Assembly (NCBI RefSeq): GCF_002263515.1
Contig: NZ_CP022752.1
Location: 1,736,001-1,800,000, forward strand
DNA from: Actinopolyspora erythraea
GTDB lineage: Bacteria; Actinomycetota; Actinomycetes; Mycobacteriales; Pseudonocardiaceae
Reading direction: 5' to 3'
Length of the DNA: 64,000 nucleotides
Below, one piece after another: positions 47,113 through 58,712 of this stretch; position 1 is the stretch's first letter, and each line of letters starts with the position of its first letter. Under the pieces are notes generated by a model. It saw nothing but the letters and a program-made list of their open reading frames with translations. It made no database searches and was not told where the DNA came from. Made by a program: the position numbers and the translations under genes.

Positions 47113-47324
47113 GCCTCTCCGATCGGTCAGGGATGTGCTGACCGTTCGAGATTCACCCCGGTTACTCTTGGTCACAACCCACTTACGTAGGAGAACGGGG
47201 CCGCTTTTCGGTGGACTCGCGCCCGGCCCCGGTGAGGAGACCGCGAGGCGGCAGGAGCTGCCGACGGGGGCGAGCGGCCGTGCGGCTACCCTGGTAACCA
47301 GCAACGTTTCGCGGAGGGAAACCC

Positions 47325-50405
<3,081 letters not shown>

Positions 50406-50751
50406 CCCCTTCTCCCGTGGTTCGCCCGTCGGGACGGTGACGGTTCGCCGTGGCCCGCCTCGGGTCGTCACCCTGTGAAAGGGAGGTCGCGGGGATGGGC
50501 CGCCTGGGCCTGCCGGAGCGTCCGGAGCGCCGTGCCGCTCGAACCCGCACCCCGTTGTCCTGGGCTCGGTACCCGGGCAGCGGGCCCTGCTCGGCCGGAC
50601 GCCGTCCCGCCCGGGTGCTCCCGGGCGGGACGGCGGGTACGGGCCGGGCGCGCCGGAGCAGCCCGGTGAGGTCTGCCCGGTCGATTGCCGCTCGCCTTCA
50701 CCTAGCTCGACGGACGGTCGCACGAGTGGGTGGTTCTGCTGGGAACTCCCC
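50406..50751. other. Spacer after hisB
   Basis: A gene-free 346-base spacer. It contains the 15-bp hairpin listed separately and otherwise no supportable coding region on either strand; open frames here lack recognisable protein features. Confidence 0.45.
50601..50634. terminator. 15-bp perfect hairpin downstream of hisDCB
   Basis: GCCGTCCCGCCCGGG (50601-50615), loop TGCT, then the exact complement (50620-50634). It is the strongest stem in the window. No T-run follows, but position and stability fit a terminator for the hisDCB message. Confidence 0.72.
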
Positions 50752-50850
50752 TTGACAGCGCTGCAAGCGGAGTCGCATTGTCTCTCATTAAGCAACGTTG
50801 TGTGCATTACGCAACATATGTGTTGTCGCTTTGACAATGGTGTCAAGGGA
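50752..50850 (+). promoter_or_regulatory. Promoter with three stacked palindromes
   Basis: TTGACA (50752-50757), 18 bases, CATTGT (50776-50781) is a plausible promoter. Downstream are CAACGTTG (50793-50800) and CAACATATGTGTTG (50812-50825), whose centres are 22 bases apart, about two helical turns. TTGACA-ATGG-TGTCAA (50831-50846) comes next. A GGGAGAG ribosome site follows directly. The A+T content is far above the surroundings. A dedicated regulator is likely, identity unknown. Confidence 0.65.
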
Positions 50851-50856
50851 GAGCTC

Positions 50857-51810
50857 ATGACCAGGTCGCCGCTGGCCGGGACGCGGGCCCCGGCCGCCCC
50901 CGATGTCCCCGCGCCTCCCGACGTCGGTTCGGTGCTGGACGCGGTCGGTGACACCCCGCTGCTGCGCATCGAGGGAATTTGGGTCAAGCTCGAATTCCTC
51001 AACCCCTCCGGCTCGATCAAGGCGCGCATAGCCACCTACATGATCGAGCGCGCCGAGCGTGAGGGGCTGCTGCGTCCCGGCGACACCATCGTGGAGGCCA
51101 GCAGCGGAAACACCGGCAACGCCATGAGCATGGTGGCGGCGGTCAAGGGATACCCGATGCTGGTGGTCATGCCGCGCAACGTCAGCACCGAACGGGCGGC
51201 CATCTCCCGCGCGTTCGGTGCCGAGGTGCGCACCACCGGGGACTTCCACGTGAACGCGGCCCTGGAGACCGCGCGCGAGCTCGGGGAACAACCCGGCTAC
51301 TTCGCGCCGCAGCAGTTCGACAGCGAGTGGAACGTCGACGAGAACCGCACCTGGCTCGGTCCGGAGATCCTGCGTCAGCTTCCACCCGGGGTGCTCCCCG
51401 ACGCGGTGGTCGGCGGTGTCGGCACGGGAGGCACGATCATCGGAGTGGGCCAGGCGTTCCGCGAGGTCAGCCCCGAGTGCCGGATCGTGGCGATGGAACC
51501 GAACGAGTCCTGCACCCTGGCCTGCGGTGAGATCGACAAACACCTCATCGAGGGAATCTCGGACGGTTTCGTGCCGGGAGTGTTCGCCAGGCACCGGCAC
51601 GAGGTCGACGAGATCGTCGCCGTGGACAGCGCCGACGCGCTCTGGCAGTGCCGCGAGCTGGGAAGGCGCCACGGCCTGTTCGTGGGGCCGTCCTCGGGGG
51701 CCCACCTGCTCGCCGCCAAGCGGCTGCGGCGGAACCGGCCGGAACTCGGTGAGGTCGTGACCTTTCTCGCGGACGAGGGAGAGAAGTACCTGACCGAGCA
51801 CTTCGACTGA
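50857..51810 (+). CDS. Cysteine-synthase-family PLP enzyme
   Basis: A 317-residue fold type II PLP enzyme related to O-acetylserine sulfhydrylase and cystathionine beta-synthase cores. The PLP lysine is in NPSGSIKARIATYMIERAE, the phosphate-binding loop is VEASSGNTGNAMSMVAA, and the glycine loop is GGVGTGGTIIGVGQAF. The activity may be cysteine synthase or a related beta-replacement; the exact substrate is not certain. ATG 50857 follows GGGAGAG. It lies in the module that separates hisB from hisH and has its own elaborate control region. Confidence 0.85.
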   Translation: MTRSPLAGTRAPAAPDVPAPPDVGSVLDAVGDTPLLRIEGIWVKLEFLNPSGSIKARIATYMIERAEREGLLRPGDTIVEASSGNTGNAMSMVAAVKGYPMLVVMPRNVSTERAAISRAFGAEVRTTGDFHVNAALETARELGEQPGYFAPQQFDSEWNVDENRTWLGPEILRQLPPGVLPDAVVGGVGTGGTIIGVGQAFREVSPECRIVAMEPNESCTLACGEIDKHLIEGISDGFVPGVFARHRHEVDEIVAVDSADALWQCRELGRRHGLFVGPSSGAHLLAAKRLRRNRPELGEVVTFLADEGEKYLTEHFD

Positions 51811-52109
51811 GAAACGCGGCGGTCATCGCCCGCGTGACCGGTCGGTCAGCCGTATACGTGGGTCGGCGTCTCGCTGCGTTGGGCCGACCGCTGGGCAGCG
51901 CTCCGCGCGCCGTGCGGTCCCCCGTGCGGCTTACCCGGATCACGCACCGAGGCCGGCGAGCAAGGCCGGAACGAACTCCTCCGGTGGTGCCCGGTGGGAG
52001 TTCGCCGCCGCTTCGGGTGATCAGTACGAACCGTGCTGGCGTAGGAGATCCGACAGCGCGATGATGAGTGTGTCTGACGAGTGAGTTCGCGAAAGGCGGG
52101 GTGGATCAC

Positions 52110-54443
52110 GTGAGTCGGCACGGCCCCGACAAGGACATCGACGAATCGGAACTCGAAGTGCACCGCCGCGAACGGTCCGCGGCCGGGGTGAGGGGGGTGG
52201 CCGTCTCACTCGGACGGAGTCTGCGGCAGATGGGGCCGGTGCGCACCGCCAAGACCCTCCCGCTGCTGAACCAGCGCGACGGCTTCGACTGCCCCGGCTG
52301 CGCCTGGCCCGAGCCCCGGGACGAGGAGGGCGGTTCCCGCAAGTGGGCGGAGTTCTGCGAGAACGGGGCCAAGGCTGTCGCCGAGGAGGCCACCACCCGC
52401 ACCGTGGAGCCCGAGTTCTTCGAGCGTCACTCGATCGAGGAACTCGCCGAACGTACCGACTACTGGTTGGGCCAGCAGGGACGCCTGACCCAGCCGATGA
52501 TCCGGCGGGAGGGCGACACCCACTACCGGCCCATCGAATGGCAGCGGGCGTTCGAGGTCATAGCCGACGGGCTCCGGAAGGTCGGCCCGGGGCGCACCTC
52601 GTTCTACACCTCGGGGCGGGCCAGTAACGAGGCCGCTTTCTGCTACCAGCTGCTGGCCCGGTCCTTCGGCACCAACAACCTGCCCGACTGCTCCAACATG
52701 TGCCACGAGTCCTCCGGCGCCGCGCTGAGCGAGACCATCGGTGTGGGCAAGGGCTCGGTGACCCTGTCCGACATCGAGCACGCCGACCTCGTCGTGGTCA
52801 TCGGGCAGAATCCGGGGACCAACCACCCCCGAATGCTGAGTTCGCTGGAGCGGACCAAACAGAACGGCGGCGGGATAGTGGCGGTCAATCCGCTGCCGGA
52901 AACCGGGTTGATGCGCTTCAGCAACCCGCAGAACGTGCGGGGGGTGGTCGGCTCCGGCACCCCGCTGGCCGACGAGTTCGCCCAGGTGCGGGTCGGTGGT
53001 GATCTGGCGCTGTTCAAGGCCATCGGTGCGCTGCTGCTGCGGTTCGAGGACGAGGCACCCGGCACGGTGGTGGACCGCGAGTTCGTCGACAACCACACGC
53101 ACGGCTTCCGGGAGTTCGCCGCGCGCGGTCGCGAGATCGACTGGCAGGAGGTCGAGCGGCTGACCGGTCTGGAACAGCCGCAGATCGAGCGCGTCGCCCG
53201 GATGTTCGCCGAGTCACGCTCCACTGTGGTCTGCTGGGCGATGGGGATCACCCAGCACCGGCAGGCGGTTCCCACCATCCGGGAGATCGTCAACGTCCAG
53301 CTGCTGCGGGGCATGATCGGCAAGCCCGGAGCGGGGGTGTGCCCGGTGCGCGGTCACTCCAATGTGCAGGGCGACCGCACCATGGGGATCTGGGAGCGGA
53401 TGCCCGAGTCCTTCCTGGCGGCGCTGGACGAGGAGTTCGCCCTCTCCGTTCCCCGTCGGCCCGGCTGGGACACGGTGGAGACGCTGCGTGCCATGCGGGA
53501 GGGGGAGTGCGCCGCGTTCTTCGCCCTCGGTGGCAACTTCGCGGCGGCCACGCCGGACAGCGCGGCCACCGAGGCGGCGTTGCGCGGCTGCGAGCTCACG
53601 GTGCAGGTGTCGACCAAGCTCAACCGTTCACACGTGGTTCCGGGACGGACCGCCCTCATCCTGCCCACGCTCGGCCGTACCGAACGCGACCGGCAGTCCG
53701 GCGGGGAGCAGTTCGTCACCGTGGAGGACTCGATGTCGGTGGTGCACGCCTCGCGCGGTCGGTTGGAGCCCGCTTCCCCCGATCTGCTGTCGGAGGTGGC
53801 CATCGTGTCCGAACTGGCCCGCACCCTCCTCGGCGAGGACCACCCCGTGCCGTGGCGGGCGTTCGCGGAGGACTACGACCGGATCCGCGAGCACATCGCC
53901 AGGGTGGTTCCCGGCTGTGCCGACTACAACAACCGGGTGCGTGAGCCCGACGGGTTCGTGCTGCCGCATCCGCCGCGCGACAGCCGAACGTTTCCCACCG
54001 CCACCGGCAAGGCCAACTTCACGGAGAACGTGCCGGACATGATCCACCTTCCGGAAGGCAGGCTGCTGCTGCAGAGTCTGCGCAGCCACGACCAGTACAA
54101 CACCACGATCTACGGACTCTCGGACCGCTATCGCGGGATCGAGAACGCGCGACGAGTGGTGCTGACCAACCCCACCGACATCGCCGAACTCGGCCTCGTC
54201 GAGGGGCAGTCGGTGGACCTGGTCTCGGAGTGGGCGGACGGTTCCGGCGGTATCGAGGAGCGCAGAGCCGAGTCGTTCCGGGTGGTCGCCTACGAGACCC
54301 CGCGCGGTTGCGTGGCGGCCTACTATCCGGAGGCCAACCCGCTGGTTCCGCTGGACTCGGTGGCGGAGTACTCGAACACCCCAGTCTCCAAGGCCGTGGT
54401 GGTGCGGATCGAACCGAGCCGGAGGGAGGTTCGCCAGGGCTGA
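52110..54443 (+). CDS. FdhF/YdeP-family molybdopterin oxidoreductase
   Basis: A large molybdopterin-dinucleotide enzyme of the YdeP branch of the formate dehydrogenase/DMSO reductase superfamily, 777 residues from this start. DGFDCPGCAWPEP (Cys 61 and 64) opens the family core in place of the classical four-Cys FeS motif. NMCHESSGAALSETIGVGKG is the molybdenum-proximal region and VVVIGQNPGTNHPRML a pterin-binding segment. Sequence from about residue 640 is the C-terminal cofactor-binding domain. Some YdeP proteins are linked to acid resistance; the substrate here is unknown. GTG 52101 is an alternative start. Confidence 0.9.
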   Translation: MSRHGPDKDIDESELEVHRRERSAAGVRGVAVSLGRSLRQMGPVRTAKTLPLLNQRDGFDCPGCAWPEPRDEEGGSRKWAEFCENGAKAVAEEATTRTVEPEFFERHSIEELAERTDYWLGQQGRLTQPMIRREGDTHYRPIEWQRAFEVIADGLRKVGPGRTSFYTSGRASNEAAFCYQLLARSFGTNNLPDCSNMCHESSGAALSETIGVGKGSVTLSDIEHADLVVVIGQNPGTNHPRMLSSLERTKQNGGGIVAVNPLPETGLMRFSNPQNVRGVVGSGTPLADEFAQVRVGGDLALFKAIGALLLRFEDEAPGTVVDREFVDNHTHGFREFAARGREIDWQEVERLTGLEQPQIERVARMFAESRSTVVCWAMGITQHRQAVPTIREIVNVQLLRGMIGKPGAGVCPVRGHSNVQGDRTMGIWERMPESFLAALDEEFALSVPRRPGWDTVETLRAMREGECAAFFALGGNFAAATPDSAATEAALRGCELTVQVSTKLNRSHVVPGRTALILPTLGRTERDRQSGGEQFVTVEDSMSVVHASRGRLEPASPDLLSEVAIVSELARTLLGEDHPVPWRAFAEDYDRIREHIARVVPGCADYNNRVREPDGFVLPHPPRDSRTFPTATGKANFTENVPDMIHLPEGRLLLQSLRSHDQYNTTIYGLSDRYRGIENARRVVLTNPTDIAELGLVEGQSVDLVSEWADGSGGIEERRAESFRVVAYETPRGCVAAYYPEANPLVPLDSVAEYSNTPVSKAVVVRIEPSRREVRQG

Positions 54444-54749
54444 AACCGGGGCTCAGCCGAGCGGGAACCGGAGCGGCGAGCCCCACCGGGACCGGCTCAG
54501 GAGTGCCGCTCACCGGTTCCTGCTCCCGGTACCACCGGTGCCGGTGGCTCCGAGACGGGGCGGGGCCTCGCGAGTCACGTGGCGTGGCCGCGGTTTCGGG
54601 TGCCTCGCGAGACCGCGAGGTGCGCGCTCGTCCTCCGCGCTGTGACCACCCGGTCGGAACTCCTCGGAGGCCCCCTAGGCTGAGGCCGGTGGTCGGCTTC
54701 GACGGCGCCACCGTTGGTCCGGACAACCGGTGTGAAAGGTGCGAGATCC
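54444..54749. other. Spacer with leaderless-like micro-ORF
   Basis: 306 bases after the YdeP gene. A hairpin CCTCGCG-AGAC-CGCGAGG lies at 54603-54620. TAGGCT (54676-54681) is followed after 7 bases by a GTG (54689) opening a 22-codon frame (listed separately). I see no other gene. Confidence 0.45.
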
Positions 54750-54757
54750 GTGCGTGA
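54689..54757 (+). CDS. Possible 22-residue leaderless upstream peptide
   Basis: GTG 54689 lies 7 bases after a TAGGCT -10. The 22-codon frame contains CERC, a C-x2-C pair, near its end and stops at 54757. The stop overlaps the start of the downstream membrane protein (GTG 54750). If translated, it would couple to that gene. There is no homology evidence; the call rests only on spacing. Confidence 0.3.
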   Translation: MVGFDGATVGPDNRCERCEIRA

Positions 54758-54899
54758 GTTCCTGCCGGTCATGCTGCTCGCCGCCGCGGGGTTTCTGGGC
54801 GGTGGAGCTTACGCGATGTGGCGAACCGCACGGGTGCCCGCTGTCGTGCTCGGCGCGGGAGCGGTACTGGCGCTGGTCGGCGGGCTGCTGTGGATGTAG
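54750..54899 (+). CDS. Small two-helix membrane protein
   Basis: 49 residues from GTG 54750: a short polar start (REF), helix 1 (LPVMLLAAAGFLGGGAYAMW), a TARVP turn, and helix 2 (AVVLGAGAVLALVGGLLWM). Unknown family. AAAGG lies about ten bases upstream. The 22-codon upstream frame overlaps its first codons. It lies between the YdeP gene and soxR. Confidence 0.6.
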   Translation: MREFLPVMLLAAAGFLGGGAYAMWRTARVPAVVLGAGAVLALVGGLLWM

Positions 54900-55107
54900 C
54901 CGCACTCGTGCGCCCCTGTCCCGGCCGGTTTCGCGATCACACGTGGCGACCCGGACGCACCGACTGATCTACCACCCCGGCAGTGCTCCGCCTGCCCCGT
55001 GGTTCGGTTCGGGGGTGGTCTCGCACCGGTGCCGCCCGGTGCGTCCCGCGCCGAACAGTCGACTCCGATCCCGACCGAGGGCGTTTTCCGGAAGCCGTCC
55101 TGACGGG

Positions 55108-55569
55108 TCACAGTCCCCCGTCGGCTTTCGGGCGGAGCAGCGGAGCGGCTGGGCCCTCGGTCGCCATCCTGTCGTCCGGGTTGTGCAGCGAACAGGTGTT
55201 CAGCGACAGGCAGCCGCAGCCGATGCATCCGGTGAGCCGGTCCCGCAGTCGTTGCAACCCGTCGATGCGGGCGTCGAGCTCGTCGCGCCAGCGTTCCGAC
55301 AACCTCGCCCAGTCGGCCCTGCTGGGCGCGTGGTCGTCCGGCAGGGTTCGCAGCGCCTCCGCGACGTCCTCCAGGGTCAGCCCCACCCGTTGGGCGGCCC
55401 GGATGAAAGCCAGACGTCGCAGCACGCTGCGTTCGTAGCGCCGTTGGTTGCCGCTCGTGCGCGTCGAGCTGATCAGCCCGCGATCCTCGTAGAACCGGAG
55501 TGCCGTGGTCGCTATTCCACTGCGTTCGGCGAGTTCGCCGATGGTCAGTTTGGCGGCGGGTTTCGACAC
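55108..55569 (-). CDS. soxR: SoxR, MerR-family redox-sensing activator
   Basis: SoxR senses redox-cycling compounds through a [2Fe-2S] cluster. The 153-residue protein has a MerR helix-turn-helix (LTIGELAERSGIATTALRFY then EDRGLI), a dimerisation helix, and the exact SoxR cluster motif C115-x2-C118-x-C120-x5-C126. GTG 55569 is exactly 6 bases downstream of TATGCT (55576-55581 on the reverse strand), with no ribosome site, so the transcript is probably leaderless. The frame stays open upstream to 55749 without SoxR-like sequence. Actinomycete SoxR usually controls a few oxidoreductase or transporter genes. Confidence 0.93.
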   Translation of the reverse strand: MSKPAAKLTIGELAERSGIATTALRFYEDRGLISSTRTSGNQRRYERSVLRRLAFIRAAQRVGLTLEDVAEALRTLPDDHAPSRADWARLSERWRDELDARIDGLQRLRDRLTGCIGCGCLSLNTCSLHNPDDRMATEGPAAPLLRPKADGGL

Positions 55570-55581
55570 GCCGCCAGCATA
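55570..55581 (-). promoter_or_regulatory. Leaderless -10 of soxR
   Basis: Reverse-strand TATGCT, then GGCGGC, then GTG. The expected transcription start coincides with the first base of the start codon. Confidence 0.6.
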
Positions 55582-55730
55582 ACGAGCGGGCTCGTGCCCA
55601 ACTATGCGTATCCGTTCGGTGTTCCGCCGTGATCGCTGTTGCTGGGTGAACCCGATGCGTGGCAGGGCGACCCGGACGGCAGAGCGCTGTCGTGCGGTTG
55701 TCCTGGCGACGTACCGGTTCCCCGGCCGGG

Positions 55731-55742
55731 TAGGCTGGTGCC
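55731..55742 (+). promoter_or_regulatory. Leaderless -10 of hisH
   Basis: TAGGCT-GGTGCC-GTG. The N6 is identical to the one before hisF. No ribosome site. The -35 is poor. Confidence 0.6.
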
Positions 55743-56372
55743 GTGCCACGAGTTGTCGTACTGGACTACGGATCCGGCAATCTCCGTTCGGCCGAGCGCG
55801 CGCTGGAACACGCGGGTGCGCGGGTCGAGGTGACCGATGACCACCGTGCGGCTATGGAGGCCGACGGCCTCGTCGTGCCGGGAGTGGGGGCCTTCTCCGC
55901 GTGCATGCGCGGACTGCTCGAGGTCGGTGGTGACAAGCTCGTTGATCGACGGCTGGCCGATGACAGGCCCGTGCTCGGGATCTGCGTCGGAATGCAGATC
56001 CTGTTCGAGCGGGGGGTCGAACACGGAGTGGCCGCCGAGGGGGTCGGCAGGTGGCCCGGTCCGGTGGAACGGCTGCGTGCCGACGTGCTGCCCCACATGG
56101 GGTGGAACACGGTCTCCGCCCCGTCCGACAGCGTGTTGTTCGCGGGGATGGCTCCCGAAACCAGGTTCTACTTCGTCCACTCGTTCGCGGCGCGCGGCCG
56201 GGAGGAGGTCACCGGGACGGCGAGCGGACAACGGCGCTCGGTGTGGGCCGAGCACGGTGAGCCGTTCCTGGCCGCGGTGGAGGACGGTCCCCTGATGGCC
56301 ACCCAGTTCCACCCGGAGAAGTCCGGGGCCGCCGGGAGCGCCCTGCTGCGCAACTGGTTGGAAACCCTGTGA
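55743..56372 (+). CDS. hisH: Imidazole glycerol phosphate synthase, glutaminase subunit
   Basis: HisH hydrolyses glutamine and channels ammonia to HisF. It is a class I glutamine amidotransferase, 209 residues. The nucleophile Cys is in [14 protein letters not shown] and the His/Glu of the triad in [32 protein letters not shown] opens the protein. GTG 55743 lies at the presumed transcription start. It heads the second his block, 5.3 kb away from hisB. Confidence 0.95.
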   Translation: MPRVVVLDYGSGNLRSAERALEHAGARVEVTDDHRAAMEADGLVVPGVGAFSACMRGLLEVGGDKLVDRRLADDRPVLGICVGMQILFERGVEHGVAAEGVGRWPGPVERLRADVLPHMGWNTVSAPSDSVLFAGMAPETRFYFVHSFAARGREEVTGTASGQRRSVWAEHGEPFLAAVEDGPLMATQFHPEKSGAAGSALLRNWLETL

Positions 56373-56584
56373 GCGCGCGTCGGCACGGGTTGATGCGCCC
56401 CGGTGGTGCCGCTCGTGTGGTGGCGTTTCTGCTGTGCTTCGGCATGGTCGTGGGGTTCGCCTCGACGTACCTGCTGGCCGCGGGGGTCTCCGGCTGGTTG
56501 GTGATCTCGGCGGCCCTGCTGGTGCTCGCCGTCCCGGTGGGGGCCGCGCTGTACTCCGGTGGTCGGCCCCGCGGGCGGCGTTGA
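56369..56584 (+). CDS. Small membrane protein between hisH and hisA
   Basis: 71 residues, two hydrophobic segments ([20 protein letters not shown] and [19 protein letters not shown]) and basic ends. No recognised family. GTG 56369 overlaps the hisH stop by four bases, so it is translationally coupled to hisH, which supports a real gene. Confidence 0.72.
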   Translation: MSARRHGLMRPGGAARVVAFLLCFGMVVGFASTYLLAAGVSGWLVISAALLVLAVPVGAALYSGGRPRGRR

Positions 56585-56654
56585 ACGGGATGCGCCGGGA
56601 CCGTTCGACGAGCGTCGCGCGACGGGCGGCGGCGTGGTGCCGCGAGTCCCGTCG

Positions 56655-56666
56655 TAGGCTTGGGGC
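56655..56666 (+). promoter_or_regulatory. Leaderless -10 of hisA
   Basis: TAGGCT-TGGGGC-GTG. No ribosome site and the same N6 spacing as hisH and hisF. Confidence 0.6.
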
Positions 56667-57401
56667 GTGACTTTCACGCTGCTTCCCGCTGTTGACGTCG
56701 CCGACGGGCAGGCCGTGCGTCTGGTGCAGGGTGCCGCGGGCACCGAGACCTCCTACGGGGACCCGCTGCGGGCCGCCCTGGCATGGCAGGACGCGGGGGC
56801 GGAATGGGTCCACCTCGTGGATCTGGACGCCGCCTTCGGTCGTGGTTCGAACCGGGAACTGCTCGCCGATGTGGTCGCGAAGCTGGACGTCGCCGTGGAG
56901 CTGTCCGGCGGAATCCGGGACGACGACTCGTTGCGTGCCGCGCTGGAAACGGGCTGTGCCCGGGTGAATCTCGGCACCGCGGCGCTGGAGGACCCGGAGT
57001 GGACCGCGCGGGTGGTCGCCGAGTACGGCCAGCGCGTGGCGGTCGGCCTGGACGTGCGGATCGGTGAACGGGGACACCGGCTGGCGGCGCGCGGCTGGAC
57101 GCGGGACGGCGGAGACCTGTGGCAGGTGCTCGACCGGTTGGACGCCGCCGGCTGCGGCCGCTACGTGGTCACCGACGTGAGCAAGGACGGGACGCTGGGT
57201 GGGCCGAACCTGTCGTTGCTGCGCGCGGTCTGCGAGTACACCCCCGCGCCGGTCGTGGCCTCCGGAGGTGTGTCCACCGTGGAGGACTTGGTGGCGCTGG
57301 CCGAACTCGAACCTTACGGACTCGAGGGCTCGATCGTGGGCAAGGCGCTGTACGCGGGCAACTTCACCCTGGCCGAGGCTCTCGAAGCCGTCAGCGGATG
57401 A
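56667..57401 (+). CDS. hisA: Phosphoribosyl isomerase (HisA, probable dual-function PriA)
   Basis: A (beta-alpha)8 barrel, 244 residues, that isomerises ProFAR. In actinomycetes the ortholog PriA also performs the TrpF step. [20 protein letters not shown] carries the first catalytic Asp, and [20 protein letters not shown] near 167 the second, in the [10 protein letters not shown] form typical of Pri[16 protein letters not shown] binds phosphate. No trpF is seen in the trp genes 3-7 kb downstream, which supports dual function. Confidence 0.93.
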   Translation: MTFTLLPAVDVADGQAVRLVQGAAGTETSYGDPLRAALAWQDAGAEWVHLVDLDAAFGRGSNRELLADVVAKLDVAVELSGGIRDDDSLRAALETGCARVNLGTAALEDPEWTARVVAEYGQRVAVGLDVRIGERGHRLAARGWTRDGGDLWQVLDRLDAAGCGRYVVTDVSKDGTLGGPNLSLLRAVCEYTPAPVVASGGVSTVEDLVALAELEPYGLEGSIVGKALYAGNFTLAEALEAVSG

Positions 57402-57506
57402 AGTCGTGGCGCGGCGAACCCCGGGAAATCGCCGTGCCGGGGTGGCCAGGGCGTCCCGGCGGGAGCCGGCCACCGGAGCCGGGGGACCGCTCCACCGCCG
57501 GGCACT

Positions 57507-57518
57507 TATGCTGGTGCC
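57507..57518 (+). promoter_or_regulatory. Leaderless -10 of hisF
   Basis: TATGCT-GGTGCC-ATG. No ribosome site. It implies that hisF has its own promoter despite lying in a his gene row. Confidence 0.6.
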
Positions 57519-58292
57519 ATGTCGGTCGCGGTGCGCGTGATCCCCTGTCTGGACGTCGACCAGGGGCGAGTGGTCAAGGGAGTCAATTTCACCGGGCTGG
57601 TCGACGCGGGTGATCCGGTCGAGCTGGCCCGTCGCTACGACGGGGAGTGGGCCGACGAGCTGACCTTCCTCGACGTCACCGCATCCTCGTCCGATCGTGA
57701 GACCACCTACGACGTGGTACGCGGCACCGCCGATCAGGTCTTCATCCCGCTGACCGTGGGTGGCGGCGTGCGCGGCTCCGACGACGTGGACCGCCTGCTG
57801 CGCGCGGGCGCCGACAAGGTCAGCCTCAACACCGCGGCCATCGCGGATCCCGGGTTGCTGGAGACCGCGTCCCGCCGGTTCGGGGCGCAGTGCGTGGTGC
57901 TTTCGGTCGATGCCAGGCGCGTCCCCTCCGGCGGGACCGAGACCGCTTCCGGCTTCGAGGTCACCACGCACGGGGGCCGGCGGGGAACCGGCATCTGCGC
58001 GGTGGAGTGGGCGGCCAGGGCCGAGCGGCTGGGTGTCGGCGAGATACTGCTCAACTCCATGGACGCCGACGGCACCAAGGAAGGGTTCGACCTCGAGATG
58101 ATCCGTGCCGTACGTGCCGCCGTGCGTGTCCCGCTGATCGCCAGCGGCGGCGCCGGGAGCGCCGAACACTTCGCGCCCGCCGTGCACGCCGGGGCCGACG
58201 CCGTGCTGGCCGCGAGCGTCTTCCACTTCGGAGAGCTGACCATCGAGGAGGTCAAGAACGCCATGCGAGCGGAGGGGATCACGGTCCGATGA
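57519..58292 (+). CDS. hisF: Imidazole glycerol phosphate synthase, cyclase subunit
   Basis: HisF uses ammonia from HisH to form imidazole glycerol phosphate and AICAR. It is a (beta-alpha)8 barrel of 257 residues. [20 protein letters not shown] has the catalytic Asp near residue 12 and [20 protein letters not shown] the second near 131. [16 protein letters not shown] binds phosphate. The stop overlaps hisI by ATGA. Confidence 0.97.
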   Translation: MSVAVRVIPCLDVDQGRVVKGVNFTGLVDAGDPVELARRYDGEWADELTFLDVTASSSDRETTYDVVRGTADQVFIPLTVGGGVRGSDDVDRLLRAGADKVSLNTAAIADPGLLETASRRFGAQCVVLSVDARRVPSGGTETASGFEVTTHGGRRGTGICAVEWAARAERLGVGEILLNSMDADGTKEGFDLEMIRAVRAAVRVPLIASGGAGSAEHFAPAVHAGADAVLAASVFHFGELTIEEVKNAMRAEGITVR

Positions 58293-58684
58293 CGTCACCG
58301 GCAGGCGAGGAACGAACCGAGGGAGTCCTCGACCCGGAGATCGCCGCGAGACTCAAGCGCAACGAGGACGGCCTGATCGCCGCGGTGGCCCAGCAGCACG
58401 ACACGGGCCGGGTGCTGATGGTGGCCTGGATGGACGAGGAGGCGCTGCGCCGCACCCTGCACAGCAGGCGTGCCACCTACTACTCGCGCAGCCGTGCCCG
58501 GCACTGGGTCAAGGGGGAGTCCTCCGGCAACACGCAGTACGTGCGGGAGGCCCGGCTCGACTGCGACGGTGACACGGTGTTGCTGCTCGTCGAGCAGACC
58601 GGCCCCGCCTGTCACACGGGTGCCCCGGACTGCTTCGAGGCCGACGTGCTGCTGCGGCCCGAGGCAGTGCCCCCCGGGGCGTGA
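58289..58684 (+). CDS. hisI: Phosphoribosyl-AMP cyclohydrolase
   Basis: HisI opens the purine ring of PR-AMP. The 131-residue, monofunctional protein contains [20 protein letters not shown] and [20 protein letters not shown]. The zinc-binding part is [20 protein letters not shown] with the following CHTGAPDCF. Its ATG is within the hisF stop. Convergent with the TetR gene, 28 bases away. Confidence 0.95.
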   Translation: MTSPAGEERTEGVLDPEIAARLKRNEDGLIAAVAQQHDTGRVLMVAWMDEEALRRTLHSRRATYYSRSRARHWVKGESSGNTQYVREARLDCDGDTVLLLVEQTGPACHTGAPDCFEADVLLRPEAVPPGA

Positions 58685-58712
58685 GCGGGGCCGGAACAGG
58701 GGCCGGTGCTCC

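Noticed and set aside
50831..50846. TTGACA of the third palindrome as a -35 box
   Set aside because: It lies only 21 bases before the ATG and overlaps a perfect inverted repeat; a promoter there would start inside the gene.
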